A stretch of 64,000 nucleotides of DNA from Hyphomicrobium_A sp044507625 (GCA_044507625.1 JBIQJE010000004.1:124001-188000); one strand, 5' to 3'; shown: positions 52,616 through 61,152, counted from the stretch's first letter. The notes: generated from the letters alone by a model not told the origin. Made by a program: numbers and translations.

Positions 52616-53668
52616 TCAGAGCCCGTATGCGGCCGCCTTCTGCGGGTCCTTGGCGGCGACGAGACGGGCAAGATCAACGATGACCTTGGCCTGCTTCCAG
52701 GTCGCGTCGTCCTGCATCTTGCCGTCGATCATCACCGCCCCGGTGCCGTCGGGCATGGCCTCGAGGATACGCTTTGCGAATGCAACCTCGTTCTCGTCCG
52801 GCGAGAAGACGCGTTTTGCAATGTCGATCTGGGAGGGATGCAACGACCAGGCGCCGAGGCAGCCCTGCAGGAAGGCGTTGCGGAATTGAGCCTCGCATGC
52901 AGCGGCGTCGGAGAAATCGCCGAAGGGACCGTAGAAGGGCTTGAGGCCGTAGGCGAGACAGGCGTCGACCATCTTGCCGACGGTGTAGTGCCACAGATCC
53001 TGCTGGTAGAAGGCGCGCTGCGTCCCCTCGGCGCCCGCGTCCGCGAGCACGCCGTAGTTGGGATGGCCGCCGCCGACGCGCGTGGTCTTCATGCCACGGG
53101 AGGCTGCAAGATCGGCCGGGCCGAGGCTCATGCCGTGCATGCGTGGGGAGGCGGCTGCGATGGCCTCGACATTGTTCACGCCCTCCGCCGTCTCGAGGAT
53201 GGCGTGGATCATGATGGGCTTCTCGACGTTGTGGCGCGCCTCGAGCTGGGCGAGGAGCTGATCGAGGTAGTGGATGTCCCACGGCCCTTCGACCTTCGGC
53301 AGCATGATGACATCGAGCTTGTTGCCGGCGGCAGCGACAATCTCGGTGACGTCGTCGAGCATCCAGGGGCTGTTGAGGCAGTTGATGCGGGTCCACAGGC
53401 CCGTGGAGCCGAAGTCGTTCTCCTGCGCCATGGCGATGAAGCCGGCACGCGCGGCCTGCTTCTGGTCAGCCGGAATGGCATCCTCGAGGTTGCCGAGGAC
53501 CACATCGACCTGGCCGGCCATGTCCTTGATCTTGGAACGGATCTTTTCGTTGTGCGGGGGCACGAAATGGATCATACGCTCCAGCCGCACGGGCTGGGCG
53601 CGGTAGGGCTCGGGCGCGCCGATGGCAAGCGGAGAATAGAACTTAGCGGGCGTGCGGCTGGCGGCCAT
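52616..53668 (-). CDS. CoA-ester lyase of the HpcH/HpaI (malyl-CoA lyase) superfamily
   Basis: A 350-residue TIM-barrel enzyme of the citrate lyase beta-like/malyl-CoA lyase superfamily. LGNLEDAIPADQK, WTRINCLNSPW, DVIMLPKVEGPWDIHYLD and the C-terminal LGAWSLHPSQIDIAKRVF (CoA-binding region) are characteristic. Malyl-CoA or methylmalyl-CoA cleavage to acetyl- or propionyl-CoA plus glyoxylate is the likely reaction. A related CoA thioesterase activity cannot be excluded. The start is the ATG at 53668. A MarR regulator gene lies just upstream on the same strand. Confidence 0.82.
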   Translation of the reverse strand: MAASRTPAKFYSPLAIGAPEPYRAQPVRLERMIHFVPPHNEKIRSKIKDMAGQVDVVLGNLEDAIPADQKQAARAGFIAMAQENDFGSTGLWTRINCLNSPWMLDDVTEIVAAAGNKLDVIMLPKVEGPWDIHYLDQLLAQLEARHNVEKPIMIHAILETAEGVNNVEAIAAASPRMHGMSLGPADLAASRGMKTTRVGGGHPNYGVLADAGAEGTQRAFYQQDLWHYTVGKMVDACLAYGLKPFYGPFGDFSDAAACEAQFRNAFLQGCLGAWSLHPSQIDIAKRVFSPDENEVAFAKRILEAMPDGTGAVMIDGKMQDDATWKQAKVIVDLARLVAAKDPQKAAAYGL

Positions 53669-53770
53669 CGTCGGAGAGCTCCCATGTTTGCTTTGGCGCG
53701 CACAATATTGCCCCGCCGGCACGAGTCAACGCGCCGGCGGGGGCGACGGCAGGCCGCGGGAGCCGCGGTA

Positions 53771-54196
53771 TCAGGCTTTTGCGGGCTCGAAGGCGGCGAC
53801 GATGGTGCGCAGGTTGGAGATGAAGGTCTTTGCGCGCGTCGCCGGCAGTGCGCCGACGAGTGCCTGCTCGATCTTGCTGATGATGGGAGCGGAGCGATCC
53901 AAAACGTCGCGGCCGGCATCGGTGAGGGAGATGGCGTAGGCGCGTGCGTCATGCCGCGTGCGGCGACGCTTCAGGAGGCCCTTGCGGGTGAGGAGCTGCA
54001 CCACCTGCGAGACCGTCGAGCGGTCGATGCCGGTGGCGTTGATGATGTCCTGCTGGCTGAGGCCGTCCCGTTCCGAGGCGGCTACGAGGACGGTGTACTG
54101 CGTGCTGGTGACGTCAATGCCATCCATGTGCGTCTGGAAGAGTTCGCCGGCACACTGATGAACGCGATGGAGAAGGTGAAGCGTGGAGGAATTCAC
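53771..54196 (-). CDS. MarR-family transcriptional regulator
   Basis: A 141-residue winged-helix protein of the MarR family, beginning at a GTG. The DNA-binding core is SQQDIINATGIDRSTVSQVV, followed by the wing KGLLKRRRTRHDARAYAISL. MarR proteins are usually repressors released by small ligands. The CoA-lyase gene lies ~100 bp downstream, so it is a natural target. The divergent AraC regulator could also be controlled from the shared 155-bp gap. Confidence 0.85.
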   Translation of the reverse strand: MNSSTLHLLHRVHQCAGELFQTHMDGIDVTSTQYTVLVAASERDGLSQQDIINATGIDRSTVSQVVQLLTRKGLLKRRRTRHDARAYAISLTDAGRDVLDRSAPIISKIEQALVGALPATRAKTFISNLRTIVAAFEPAKA

Positions 54197-54351
54197 GATG
54201 CTGCTACCTGCGCGAGTGAGGATTGTTGCCTGCTCCGGGAACGTGTTCGCATCGAAGCTCGGTCAACGGATTAAACGCGAGATTCACCGCACGCGCTTGA
54301 CCGACCCGGCACAATAGGTTGACCTTGCGGGCATTCGGGGACGGGGACTTG

Positions 54352-55311
54352 ATGACAAGCGTTTTTTCGACCAACGACGTCGATCCGAGGGATCGCATCT
54401 CGTATTGGGTGGACGTCGCATCGAAGATGTTCTTCAAGCACGGGTTCAACGCGCCTGCGCGCGAGTTTGGCGGTACGCTCAAGAGCGATATGCTCGACAT
54501 GCTGAGGTTCGTCGAGTGCGGGTGCGGACCGTGCGAAGTCACACGCACGCGCCGTGACATAAATCAGGATGGCGTCGACGATTATCTGCTGTGCATCCGC
54601 CTCAAGGGCCGGTCGGAGCTCGTCCAGGGCGAGCATCGCATCATGATCGAGCCGGGCATGATGGTTCTGCACGACGCCGTGCAACCGATGCGCGCGCGGT
54701 ATCTCGAGCAGTCGACGTCGTTGTTCGTATCGGTGCCGCGGGGTGCCATCGAGACGCGCCTCGGCCGTGCGGCCTCGGTGCGGACGACGACGTCCTGCCG
54801 TCCAGTGCCGGGAATCGCCGCGGAGTTTCTGCGTCTCTTATCGACGCGCATGAAGACGATCGACGTGGCGGCGCGCACGCCGCTCGCGGAGCAGGCGGTC
54901 GACCTCATCGCCATGGCATTCAGTGCCGGCGAAGATGTGCCGGCGCCGACGTCCGTGCGTGCCGGGGCTCTTTCACGGCTCAAGGCCGCAATCGATGCGC
55001 GCCTCAGCGATTCCAGTTTGAAGCCGGCGCAGGTGGCGGCGGCCGCGGGCATCAGCGTTCGCTACGCCAACGCCCTCCTGGCTGAGGAAGGGACTTCGAT
55101 CGAGCGCTACATTATGCACCGGCGGCTTCACTGCTGCCGGCAGTCGCTCGAGGATCCCTTGCAGGTTCACCGCATGGTGAGCGAGATCGCCTTCAGCTGG
55201 GGATTTTCGGATCTTTCGCACTTCTCGCGACGCTTCCGCGCCGAGTTCGGCGTGACACCGAGCGAATGCCGCCGGCGCGCGCTCGCGGCACAGGGGGCCA
55301 CTTCAATTTAG
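54352..55311 (+). CDS. AraC-family transcriptional regulator
   Basis: A 319-residue protein with an N-terminal cupin-type ligand domain (AraC-binding-like domain 2, about 1-190) starting MTSVFSTNDVDPRDRISYW. The C-terminal AraC HTH pair covers ~215-315 (VAAAAGISVRYANALLAEEG, then VSEIAFSWGFSDLSHFSRRF). This layout is typical of FeaR-like activators. The ATG at 54352 has a GGGGA stretch upstream and the conserved N-terminus; an in-frame upstream start is less likely. It is divergent from marR, and its effector is unknown. Confidence 0.85.
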   Translation: MTSVFSTNDVDPRDRISYWVDVASKMFFKHGFNAPAREFGGTLKSDMLDMLRFVECGCGPCEVTRTRRDINQDGVDDYLLCIRLKGRSELVQGEHRIMIEPGMMVLHDAVQPMRARYLEQSTSLFVSVPRGAIETRLGRAASVRTTTSCRPVPGIAAEFLRLLSTRMKTIDVAARTPLAEQAVDLIAMAFSAGEDVPAPTSVRAGALSRLKAAIDARLSDSSLKPAQVAAAAGISVRYANALLAEEGTSIERYIMHRRLHCCRQSLEDPLQVHRMVSEIAFSWGFSDLSHFSRRFRAEFGVTPSECRRRALAAQGATSI

Positions 55312-55337
55312 CGGGGAGAGCCAACTCGATCCCAACC

Positions 55338-55353
55338 ATTACAATTCCGTAAT
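55338..55353. promoter_or_regulatory. Inverted repeat in the response-regulator promoter
   Basis: ATTAC-N6-GTAAT is a perfect 5-bp inverted repeat 64 bp upstream of the response regulator start. Its size suits a transcription-factor dimer. Self-regulation by the response regulator is a guess. Confidence 0.4.
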
Positions 55354-55416
55354 CGGGCCGCCATATCCCGGAAAGGCGCGCTGGTTAACCGTCGGGCGTG
55401 GACCGGAGCTGACATC

Positions 55417-56094
55417 ATGCGCATCCTCATCGTCGAGGACGACAGCGAGACTGCCACTTACATTGCGCACGGGCTGACGGAAGAGGGACATGTCGCCGAG
55501 GTGTTGGGCGACGGGCGCGATGGCCTATCCCAGGCCATGGGTGAAGACTACGACATCATCGTGGTCGATCGCATGCTGCCCGGCCTCGACGGGCTTTCCC
55601 TGGTGAGAGGCTTGCGCGCGGTCGGGCGCAAAGTGCCGGTGATATTCCTCACATCCCTCGGCGGTGTGGACGACCGCGTCGATGGGCTCAACGTCGGCGG
55701 CGACGACTACCTTGCGAAGCCCTTTGCGTTCTCCGAGCTGATGGCGCGGGTCAATGCCCTTGCCCGACGGCCGCATCTCAAGGATGCCGAGACGGTGCTG
55801 CGCGTTGGGGATCTCGAAATGGATCTTATCGCGCGGACGGTGAAGCGCGGTGGACAGACGATCGAGCTTCAGCCGCGTGAGTTCCGCCTGCTTGAGGTCC
55901 TCATGCGCAACAAGGGGCGCGTGCTGACGCGCACGATGCTTTTGGAACGGGTGTGGAGCTTTCACTTCGAGCCGCGCACGAGTATCGTTGAAACGCACAT
56001 CTCGCGCCTACGTACCAAGATCGACCGGCCGTATGGCAGCGAGCTGATCCATACGGTTCGCGGCTGCGGCTATACGATGCATGATCAGCAATGA
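55417..56094 (+). CDS. OmpR/PhoB-family response regulator
   Basis: A 225-residue two-component response regulator. The receiver domain (1-120) has Asp8/Asp9, the phosphorylated Asp51 in VVDRMLPG and Lys101. The winged-helix DNA-binding domain covers ~128-222 (IELQPREFRLLEVLMRNKGR, then TSIVETHISRLRTKID). It partners the histidine kinase downstream, with a 14-bp gene overlap. The nearest relatives in memory are QseB/CusR/TctD-type regulators. The signal is unknown. Confidence 0.93.
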   Translation: MRILIVEDDSETATYIAHGLTEEGHVAEVLGDGRDGLSQAMGEDYDIIVVDRMLPGLDGLSLVRGLRAVGRKVPVIFLTSLGGVDDRVDGLNVGGDDYLAKPFAFSELMARVNALARRPHLKDAETVLRVGDLEMDLIARTVKRGGQTIELQPREFRLLEVLMRNKGRVLTRTMLLERVWSFHFEPRTSIVETHISRLRTKIDRPYGSELIHTVRGCGYTMHDQQ

Positions 56095-57460
56095 TCTTTT
56101 GAAGCGCACGCCGGTGCGCCTGGCCGGCGCGTTCGCCGCGCTCTTCGCGCTCACGGTGATTGCGCTGGTTGCGGTTCTTTATTTCACGCTCGTTTCCGAG
56201 CTGCAGCTCGCCATCCGCCGCCATGTCGATGAGATCAGCGACACGCTGGAGGCGATCGATCGCCAGCAGGGATTCGACAATCTCGCCTCGGTCGTCGCGG
56301 AGGAAGCGGGGTCGGTGCGCGACTTCGACAGCATCTTTCTGCTGCGGGAGAGGAACGGAACCTTTCGCGCGGGCAATGTGCAGAACGTGCGCGTCTTCCG
56401 CGGGTGGGGAGAGCTCGACCGCGCGTGGCTGCCGCTCGTCGCCGATAAGGGGAGCCCTGAAGATCGCTTCTATGCGAAGTGGACGCCGGTTTCCAAGGGC
56501 GAGCTCCTCGTCGGCGGCAGCGACCGGCAGATTCGCGAGGTGCGGCGCGTTCTTCTGCACGGCCTCGGGTGGGCGCTGGCGGCGACCGCGCTCCTCGCGG
56601 CGGGATCGGCCAGCTATCTCGCGTTTCGCGCGCAACAGAAGATCGACCTGTTTGCGACAGCGCTTTCCCGCGTCGGACGCGGCGAAATCGGCGAACGGGT
56701 GCCCGTGAGCAGCTCCCATGACGACCTCGACCGCGTTGCTACGCAGATCAACGCCATGCTCGCGCATTTGCAGAAGCTGATCGCGAACGTCAACCAGTCG
56801 TCATCGGACATCGCGCACGACCTGAAAAAGCCGATCGGACGGTTGCGGCGACGGCTGGAGCTTGCGCTCGAGAGCGCGGATGACGGCGCGGAATTCCGCC
56901 AGCGCACCGCGGAGAGTCTGGCGGAACTCGATTCGATCGTCGAGACGTTCGAGGCGTTGCTGAGGATTACGCAGATCGAAGCGGGCGCGCGGCGTTCGCG
57001 CTTTTGCGATGTCGGGCTCGATGGCGTGCTCACCGATATTGCGGACATCTATGAGCCGGTGGCCGAGGAAGAGGGTGACCGCCTGCGATGTGCGGTTCGT
57101 GCCAATGGCAATGCGCGGGTCGTGGGAGATCGCGAATTGCTGACACAGCTGTTCGCAAATTTGATCGAGAACGCGATCCGCCACGCACCCGCCGGCACCG
57201 ATATCGTGATCGATCTGGAGGTGCGTTCCGGTCGCGTCGTTGCCGTCGTCGCCGATAATGGACCGGGCATCCCGGAGTGCGAACGGGAAAATGTGTTCCG
57301 GCGTCTCTATCGTCTCGAGCGCGCGCGCTCGACACCCGGCAGCGGTCTCGGACTGAGCCTCGTGGCGGCGGTTGCCGACCTCCATGGCGCGACGGTGACG
57401 CTCATGGACAACCGGCCCGGACTGCGGGTCGAGGTTTCATTTCCACAGCCCGCGAATTGA
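56081..57460 (+). CDS. Sensor histidine kinase
   Basis: A 459-residue membrane kinase. Helix 1 is at ~12-35, followed by a periplasmic sensor region of ~130 residues and helix 2 at ~165-187. A HAMP domain (~187-240) leads to the HisKA domain with phospho-acceptor His246 in SSDIAHDLKKPIGRLRRRLE. The ATPase domain has LFANLIENAIRHAP, VADNGPGIPE and GSGLGLSLVAAVADLH. The phosphorylation site has Lys-Lys-Pro after His-Asp-Leu, where the usual motif is H-E-L-R-T-P. It acts with the response regulator upstream. Confidence 0.93.
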   Translation: MISNDLLKRTPVRLAGAFAALFALTVIALVAVLYFTLVSELQLAIRRHVDEISDTLEAIDRQQGFDNLASVVAEEAGSVRDFDSIFLLRERNGTFRAGNVQNVRVFRGWGELDRAWLPLVADKGSPEDRFYAKWTPVSKGELLVGGSDRQIREVRRVLLHGLGWALAATALLAAGSASYLAFRAQQKIDLFATALSRVGRGEIGERVPVSSSHDDLDRVATQINAMLAHLQKLIANVNQSSSDIAHDLKKPIGRLRRRLELALESADDGAEFRQRTAESLAELDSIVETFEALLRITQIEAGARRSRFCDVGLDGVLTDIADIYEPVAEEEGDRLRCAVRANGNARVVGDRELLTQLFANLIENAIRHAPAGTDIVIDLEVRSGRVVAVVADNGPGIPECERENVFRRLYRLERARSTPGSGLGLSLVAAVADLHGATVTLMDNRPGLRVEVSFPQPAN

Positions 57461-57463
57461 GAA

Positions 57464-57487
57464 GGGTGCAGCGTTTCCGCTGCACCC
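57464..57487. terminator. Hairpin after the two-component genes
   Basis: A perfect 10-bp stem GGGTGCAGCG/CGCTGCACCC with a TTTC loop starts three bases after the kinase stop codon. No T-tract follows. It separates the kinase gene from the convergent His-rich gene. Confidence 0.6.
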
Positions 57488-57508
57488 CCGGAGCGCCGCA
57501 GGAGGAGC

Positions 57509-57733
57509 TTAGCGGCAAACGCGATGGTGATTGTGCCACCGGCAGTGGCGATAGTGCCGATAGTGGCGGTGGTGGTGATGTCGCCACCAGTGGGCTTTCG
57601 TGACTGTGGACGCGTGGGCACCTGGAGGCGCGGTGAGATGCGCGCCCGATACGGCGGCTTGGGACGGCGCGGAAAAAGCGAGACAAAGGGCAATAACGCT
57701 GCCGGCGAGTGGCAGTGAAAGATAAGGCTTCAT
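57509..57733 (-). CDS. Small secreted His-rich protein
   Basis: A 74-residue protein with a signal peptide (about residues 1-27, ending SQAAV). The mature C-terminus carries 11 histidines in about 27 residues (HWWRHHHHRHYRHYRHCRW), with Arg, Tyr and two Cys. Such tails can bind Zn, Cu or Ni, but metal binding is not shown. The ATG at 57733 has GGAG seven bases upstream; a longer in-frame start is less likely. It converges on the histidine kinase gene, so a functional link to that system is possible but unproven. Confidence 0.65.
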   Translation of the reverse strand: MKPYLSLPLAGSVIALCLAFSAPSQAAVSGAHLTAPPGAHASTVTKAHWWRHHHHRHYRHYRHCRWHNHHRVCR

Positions 57734-57820
57734 CTGGAAGCTCCGGAAACTGCGCGCCAGCTTATAGGGCGGCAAGCGATGCGGCGGGCACCATTGCCCG
57801 CCGCCGAAACAAAAGCGCGA

Positions 57821-57985
57821 TTACTTCTTCACACACTTGCTGGTCGCGTCGTCCCACTTCATCGTCGAGATCTTCTCGCAGCTTGCTTTGGTCTTCGGCG
57901 CATCCTTGGCGGCGGCGATTCCGGGGGCGACGACGCCGAAAGCTACGGCGGCAAGGAGGGCGTTGATCAGCAGCTTCTTGGACAT
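57821..57985 (-). CDS. 54-residue secreted protein
   Basis: A short gene encoding 54 residues. It starts MSKKLLINALLAAVAFGVV with a signal peptide ending near GIAAAK. The mature ~28 residues have two Cys (KASCEKIS, TSKCVKK) and a WDD element, probably closed by one disulfide. A GGAGAG site lies six bases before the ATG, and codon use matches its neighbours. Its upstream region contains two direct repeats with 11-bp spacing, consistent with control by an OmpR-type regulator. The two-component genes lie ~360 bp away. No family is recognised. Confidence 0.7.
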   Translation of the reverse strand: MSKKLLINALLAAVAFGVVAPGIAAAKDAPKTKASCEKISTMKWDDATSKCVKK

Positions 57986-58111
57986 TTGAAACTCTCCGTT
58001 TTTATCGAGGTTCTAACCGGCACGCGGGGGTGACCGGGGCCGCGAAACTGCTCCCGCTTGTTTGCCGTCATCTGACGTGCGGCATACGGATTTGTAAGGA
58101 GGGTTGTCGTA

Positions 58112-58144
58112 AAGCTGAAATGCAGTTCAGCTTCCGTTCAGCTT
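58112..58144 (-). promoter_or_regulatory. Direct repeats typical of an OmpR/PhoB-type operator
   Basis: GTTCAGCTT occurs at 58125-58133 and again at 58136-58144, giving an 11-bp period. An inverted partial copy (AAGCTGAA) lies at 58112-58119. Tandem repeats one helical turn apart are the usual binding sites of OmpR-family regulators. The element is 127-159 bp upstream of the 54-residue secreted protein gene and reads toward it on the minus strand. Confidence 0.5.
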
Positions 58145-58224
58145 TGTAACATTGCGTGATGCGTTGCCGGTCGCGCTGCTTGCGGCGCCCGGTTGAGGCC
58201 TGCATCGCGATCGGTATCTGCCGA

Positions 58225-59139
58225 TCAGCTCCAGCGCCGATTGCTCCACATCCACTGCTCGGGCGCTTCGCGGATCCATGCCTCGAACTGCTGCTGCATG
58301 TGCTCCATGGTCCAGCGGATGTCCTCGGCCTGGTTGGACGTGCGCGGCACGCGCAATTCCTTGAGCTCGATCTCGAAGCGACTTTCCTTGCCGATCCGCT
58401 TGCAGCGGGAGAGCCAAATGCGTGCACCGACGCGCCGTGCAATCATAGCACCGATCGCCTGCGTTTTCGCATCGCGACCGAAGAACGGTACGGGCATGCC
58501 GGTGCGGTCGTAAAGATCGCATACGAGCCCGAGACGTCCGCCCCGGCGCACGAAGTCCATGATGGCGCGCGCGGTGCGCTGGTCGTCGCCATGGTCGCCG
58601 ACATTGCCGCGACCGAAGAGACCGTCGGGATAAAGGTCCTTGCGCTGGTCGCGCAGGTAACGGTCGACGTAGGGATTGGTCACCGAGCGATAGACGGCGG
58701 CGGGGTTTGCGCCGGCCCAGGTGAACGGCAGGATCGCCAGCTCCCAGTTGCCCATGTGCAGGCTGACGCCGACGGCCGGACCGAGCTTGTCCTTGTAGCG
58801 CGAGAAGATGTTCTGGCTGACGATGTCGATGCGCTCGGGCTCGGCCAGAAAGCGGTCGATGCGCATGGTCTCGACCATGACCCGGCCAAGGTTCTCCCAG
58901 TGGGCGAGGGCGATCTCCTTGCGCTCGGCTTCGCTCTTTTCGGGGAAGGCGATGGCGAGATTGTCGAGGGCGCGCTGGTGCCGTTTCGGATTGACGATCG
59001 GCGCCAGGCGCCGCCAGCAGAATGCCGAGGCGCTTGTCGCCACGTTCAAAGGCAGCGCGCGGAAAAATCCCGCGACGAGCCGCAGCACGGCATATTCGAG
59101 ACGAAACTGAAGGTCGCGGGCGCGGTCTTTCGTCTTCAT
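58225..59139 (-). CDS. Lipid A biosynthesis-type lauroyl/lysophospholipid acyltransferase
   Basis: A 304-residue inner membrane-associated acyltransferase of the LpxL/LpxM (HtrB/MsbB) family. The catalytic motif is H128-x4-E133 in SLHMGNWELA. Other family segments are NLAIAFPEKSEAE, ENLGRVMVETMR and GGRLGLVCDLYDRTG. The enzyme adds secondary acyl chains to lipid A or a related lipid. It could also be an ornithine-lipid or lysophospholipid acyltransferase. A UbiH-like gene lies upstream on the same strand, ~65 bp away. Confidence 0.82.
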   Translation of the reverse strand: MKTKDRARDLQFRLEYAVLRLVAGFFRALPLNVATSASAFCWRRLAPIVNPKRHQRALDNLAIAFPEKSEAERKEIALAHWENLGRVMVETMRIDRFLAEPERIDIVSQNIFSRYKDKLGPAVGVSLHMGNWELAILPFTWAGANPAAVYRSVTNPYVDRYLRDQRKDLYPDGLFGRGNVGDHGDDQRTARAIMDFVRRGGRLGLVCDLYDRTGMPVPFFGRDAKTQAIGAMIARRVGARIWLSRCKRIGKESRFEIELKELRVPRTSNQAEDIRWTMEHMQQQFEAWIREAPEQWMWSNRRWS

Positions 59140-59203
59140 CGTCCGCCGGGATTCTCAACCATTTCAGGGGCACGGGCGGTCATGCCCAGGGATGCGGTGT
59201 TCG

Positions 59204-60427
59204 TCAAGTGTTGCCGGCGCCCGTCCCGGCCGGCTGCATCAACCGGGGCGCTATGAAGGAGGGGTGGAGGCCCTCGCGTATGGCGAGGCGGCGCAGGGGA
59301 CCCACGGACTTCAGCACGTGCAGGCCGAGGCCGCGCAGCGCCTGCACGGGCGCGGCGTGTGTCAGGAGGCTGCGGTTGAGGAGGTCGATGCTCCAGATGC
59401 GGGCGGAAATGTCGGTGCGCCGCATCCGGCCATAGGCCTGGAGCACGTCCGCGGCGCCGATGTCGCCGCCGATCGCAACGGCATCCGCCACGCAGTCGGC
59501 GATGCATGCGGCATCACGCAGGCCGAGATTGAGGCCCTGCGCGCCGATGGGGGGGATGACGTGCACCGCCTCTCCGACGAGGACTACGCGGTTGCGGCCT
59601 GCAACCTCGGCGGTGAGTCCCGACAGCGGAAATACGGCGCGGGGGCCGATGCCGGTGATCTCTCCGAGCAGGCCCTGCAGGCGCTCTTCGAGCGTGTCGC
59701 GGAAGGCGGCCTCGTCGAGGGCGGCGAGCTGTGCGGCCGTCTGCGGGCGTTCCACCCAGACGAGGCTCGACGAGAGGCCCGGCGAGGGTACGGCGGTGAG
59801 CGGCCCCGCCGGTCGATGGAATTCGGTCGAAATGCCGTTGTGCGGCCGCCTGTGCGTGAAGGTGCAGGCGAGCGCGCTCTGCTCGTAGTCCCAGGTGCGC
59901 ACCGGTATGCCGGCCGCCTCGCGGCACAACGACCGGCGCCCATCGGCACCGACAACGAGCCGTGCATGCAGTGTCCGGCCGCTACTGAGCTGGACCTCGG
60001 CACCGCTCTCCGCAACGCGAACCCGGGCGACGCTCTCCTCGATCATCTCCAGGTTCGCGATTTCGGCGGCGCGGGTGCCCAGGGCCGTCACGAGGGCGAC
60101 GTTCGGAAGGTTGAACCCGAAGCGTTCGAGCCCCACCTCGGCAGCCGTGAATGTCACCTCCGGCGCGCGGAACAGCCCCTCCATGTCGTCGATGACGCGG
60201 ATGGCGTAGATCGGCTGACCGATCTCGCGGCACGCGGGACCGAGACCGAGATTCTCCAAGAGCGTCACAGAGCCGGCGAAGAGAGCGGCGGTTCGCGTAT
60301 CGCGCCCGTCGGGCGCGGGGCCGATGGCGGCAACGCGCAGCCCCGTGCGTGCGAGCGCCAAGGCTGCCGCCAGTCCCGCCGGGCCGGTGCCGACGACGCA
60401 AATGTCGCAGGAGGGGTTGTTGGTCAT
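59204..60427 (-). CDS. FAD-dependent UbiH/UbiF/COQ6-type monooxygenase
   Basis: A 407-residue flavin monooxygenase. The N-terminal FAD site is VGTGPAGLAAALALARTGLR. The family motif AALFAGSVTLLENLGLG lies near 50 and VVGADGRRSLCREAAGI near 160. The second FAD site, RNRVVLVGEAVHVIPPIGAQ, is near 285, where most members carry D-A-A-H instead of E-A-V-H. These enzymes hydroxylate ubiquinone precursors; aromatic or other substrates are possible. Ubiquinone biosynthesis is the most likely role. Confidence 0.82.
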   Translation of the reverse strand: MTNNPSCDICVVGTGPAGLAAALALARTGLRVAAIGPAPDGRDTRTAALFAGSVTLLENLGLGPACREIGQPIYAIRVIDDMEGLFRAPEVTFTAAEVGLERFGFNLPNVALVTALGTRAAEIANLEMIEESVARVRVAESGAEVQLSSGRTLHARLVVGADGRRSLCREAAGIPVRTWDYEQSALACTFTHRRPHNGISTEFHRPAGPLTAVPSPGLSSSLVWVERPQTAAQLAALDEAAFRDTLEERLQGLLGEITGIGPRAVFPLSGLTAEVAGRNRVVLVGEAVHVIPPIGAQGLNLGLRDAACIADCVADAVAIGGDIGAADVLQAYGRMRRTDISARIWSIDLLNRSLLTHAAPVQALRGLGLHVLKSVGPLRRLAIREGLHPSFIAPRLMQPAGTGAGNT

Positions 60428-60766
60428 TGCGCCGACGAGCCGCCGTGATGATGTGAAGGGGCAAGAATGGCACGCCAGCGCCCGGCTTCAAGGTGCGAAG
60501 CGCCGCGAGCGCGCAGCGCTGCATCAGAGCAGCGCGATTCCATTTGAGGCGAAACTCCGTTCACACCCTGGGCAAAACGGGGGCAAATGAGAGTTTCGGT
60601 GGATCAGTCTATTGTTGATGCCCATCGGCCACATGGCCGCAAGAACACACTAAGCGGGACAAACGTTTACTGGCACTTAACTGGGCTTAAAACATCCTTG
60701 TCATGGTAGGTGCGAGGCAGCATTTTCGCCCTGAGGTACGAACGACACTTTGCAGGATTCTAGCGA
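60428..60766. other. Intergenic region upstream of a small secreted protein
   Basis: 339 bp with a perfect small hairpin CGGCCA/TGGCCG at 60626-60639 and an AT-richer stretch around 60655-60710 that probably holds the promoter for the gene at 60767. I see no gene in it. Confidence 0.45.
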
Positions 60767-61126
60767 ATGAGCGGCCGGATCGTAGTAGCGCTGGCGTTGG
60801 TAGCAGCAGTCTTTGCTGGCCACAGCGCGTTTGCGTTCCAGGAAGAAAAGCAGGGGAGCGCTCCCGCGCCCGCCGCTGAAGCTGCCATGCCTGCAGAGGC
60901 TGCGCCGGACGACAAGGCCGCGCTGGGCACCGAAACCGCCGCCAAGGCCGAGACGGGTACGGAGATCCGCATTCCGGGTCTCGGTAAACTCGGCGTGCTG
61001 CCGAAGATGGATTTCGGGCTCGAGCTGCTTTACGGCGCAGCGGAGAACGCGCCCACCGGCCAGCCGGACGGCGTAGCGCCCGAGGATGATCTGACGGTGC
61101 GCGGCTCGGTCAAACACCGCTTCTAA
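60767..61126 (+). CDS. Small secreted protein of unknown function
   Basis: A 119-residue protein with a signal peptide (residues 1-23, ending AFAF). An Ala/Pro/Glu-rich segment (~25-62) is followed by a conserved-looking end: IRIPGLGKLGVLPKMDFGLE, LLYGAAENAP and a final RGSVKHRF, with the terminal Phe of outer membrane proteins. It could be the periplasmic or membrane-associated remnant of a barrel family. AGGA lies upstream. pcs starts 27 bp later, so they may be cotranscribed. Confidence 0.65.
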   Translation: MSGRIVVALALVAAVFAGHSAFAFQEEKQGSAPAPAAEAAMPAEAAPDDKAALGTETAAKAETGTEIRIPGLGKLGVLPKMDFGLELLYGAAENAPTGQPDGVAPEDDLTVRGSVKHRF

Positions 61127-61152
61127 TCCCTTCCGCGGAGGGACCAGACTCC

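Noticed and set aside
60677..60690. CtrA-like site TTAA-N6-TTAA upstream of the gene at 60767
   Set aside because: The spacing is 6 and not the 7 bases CtrA needs, so it is more likely chance in an AT-richer promoter region.
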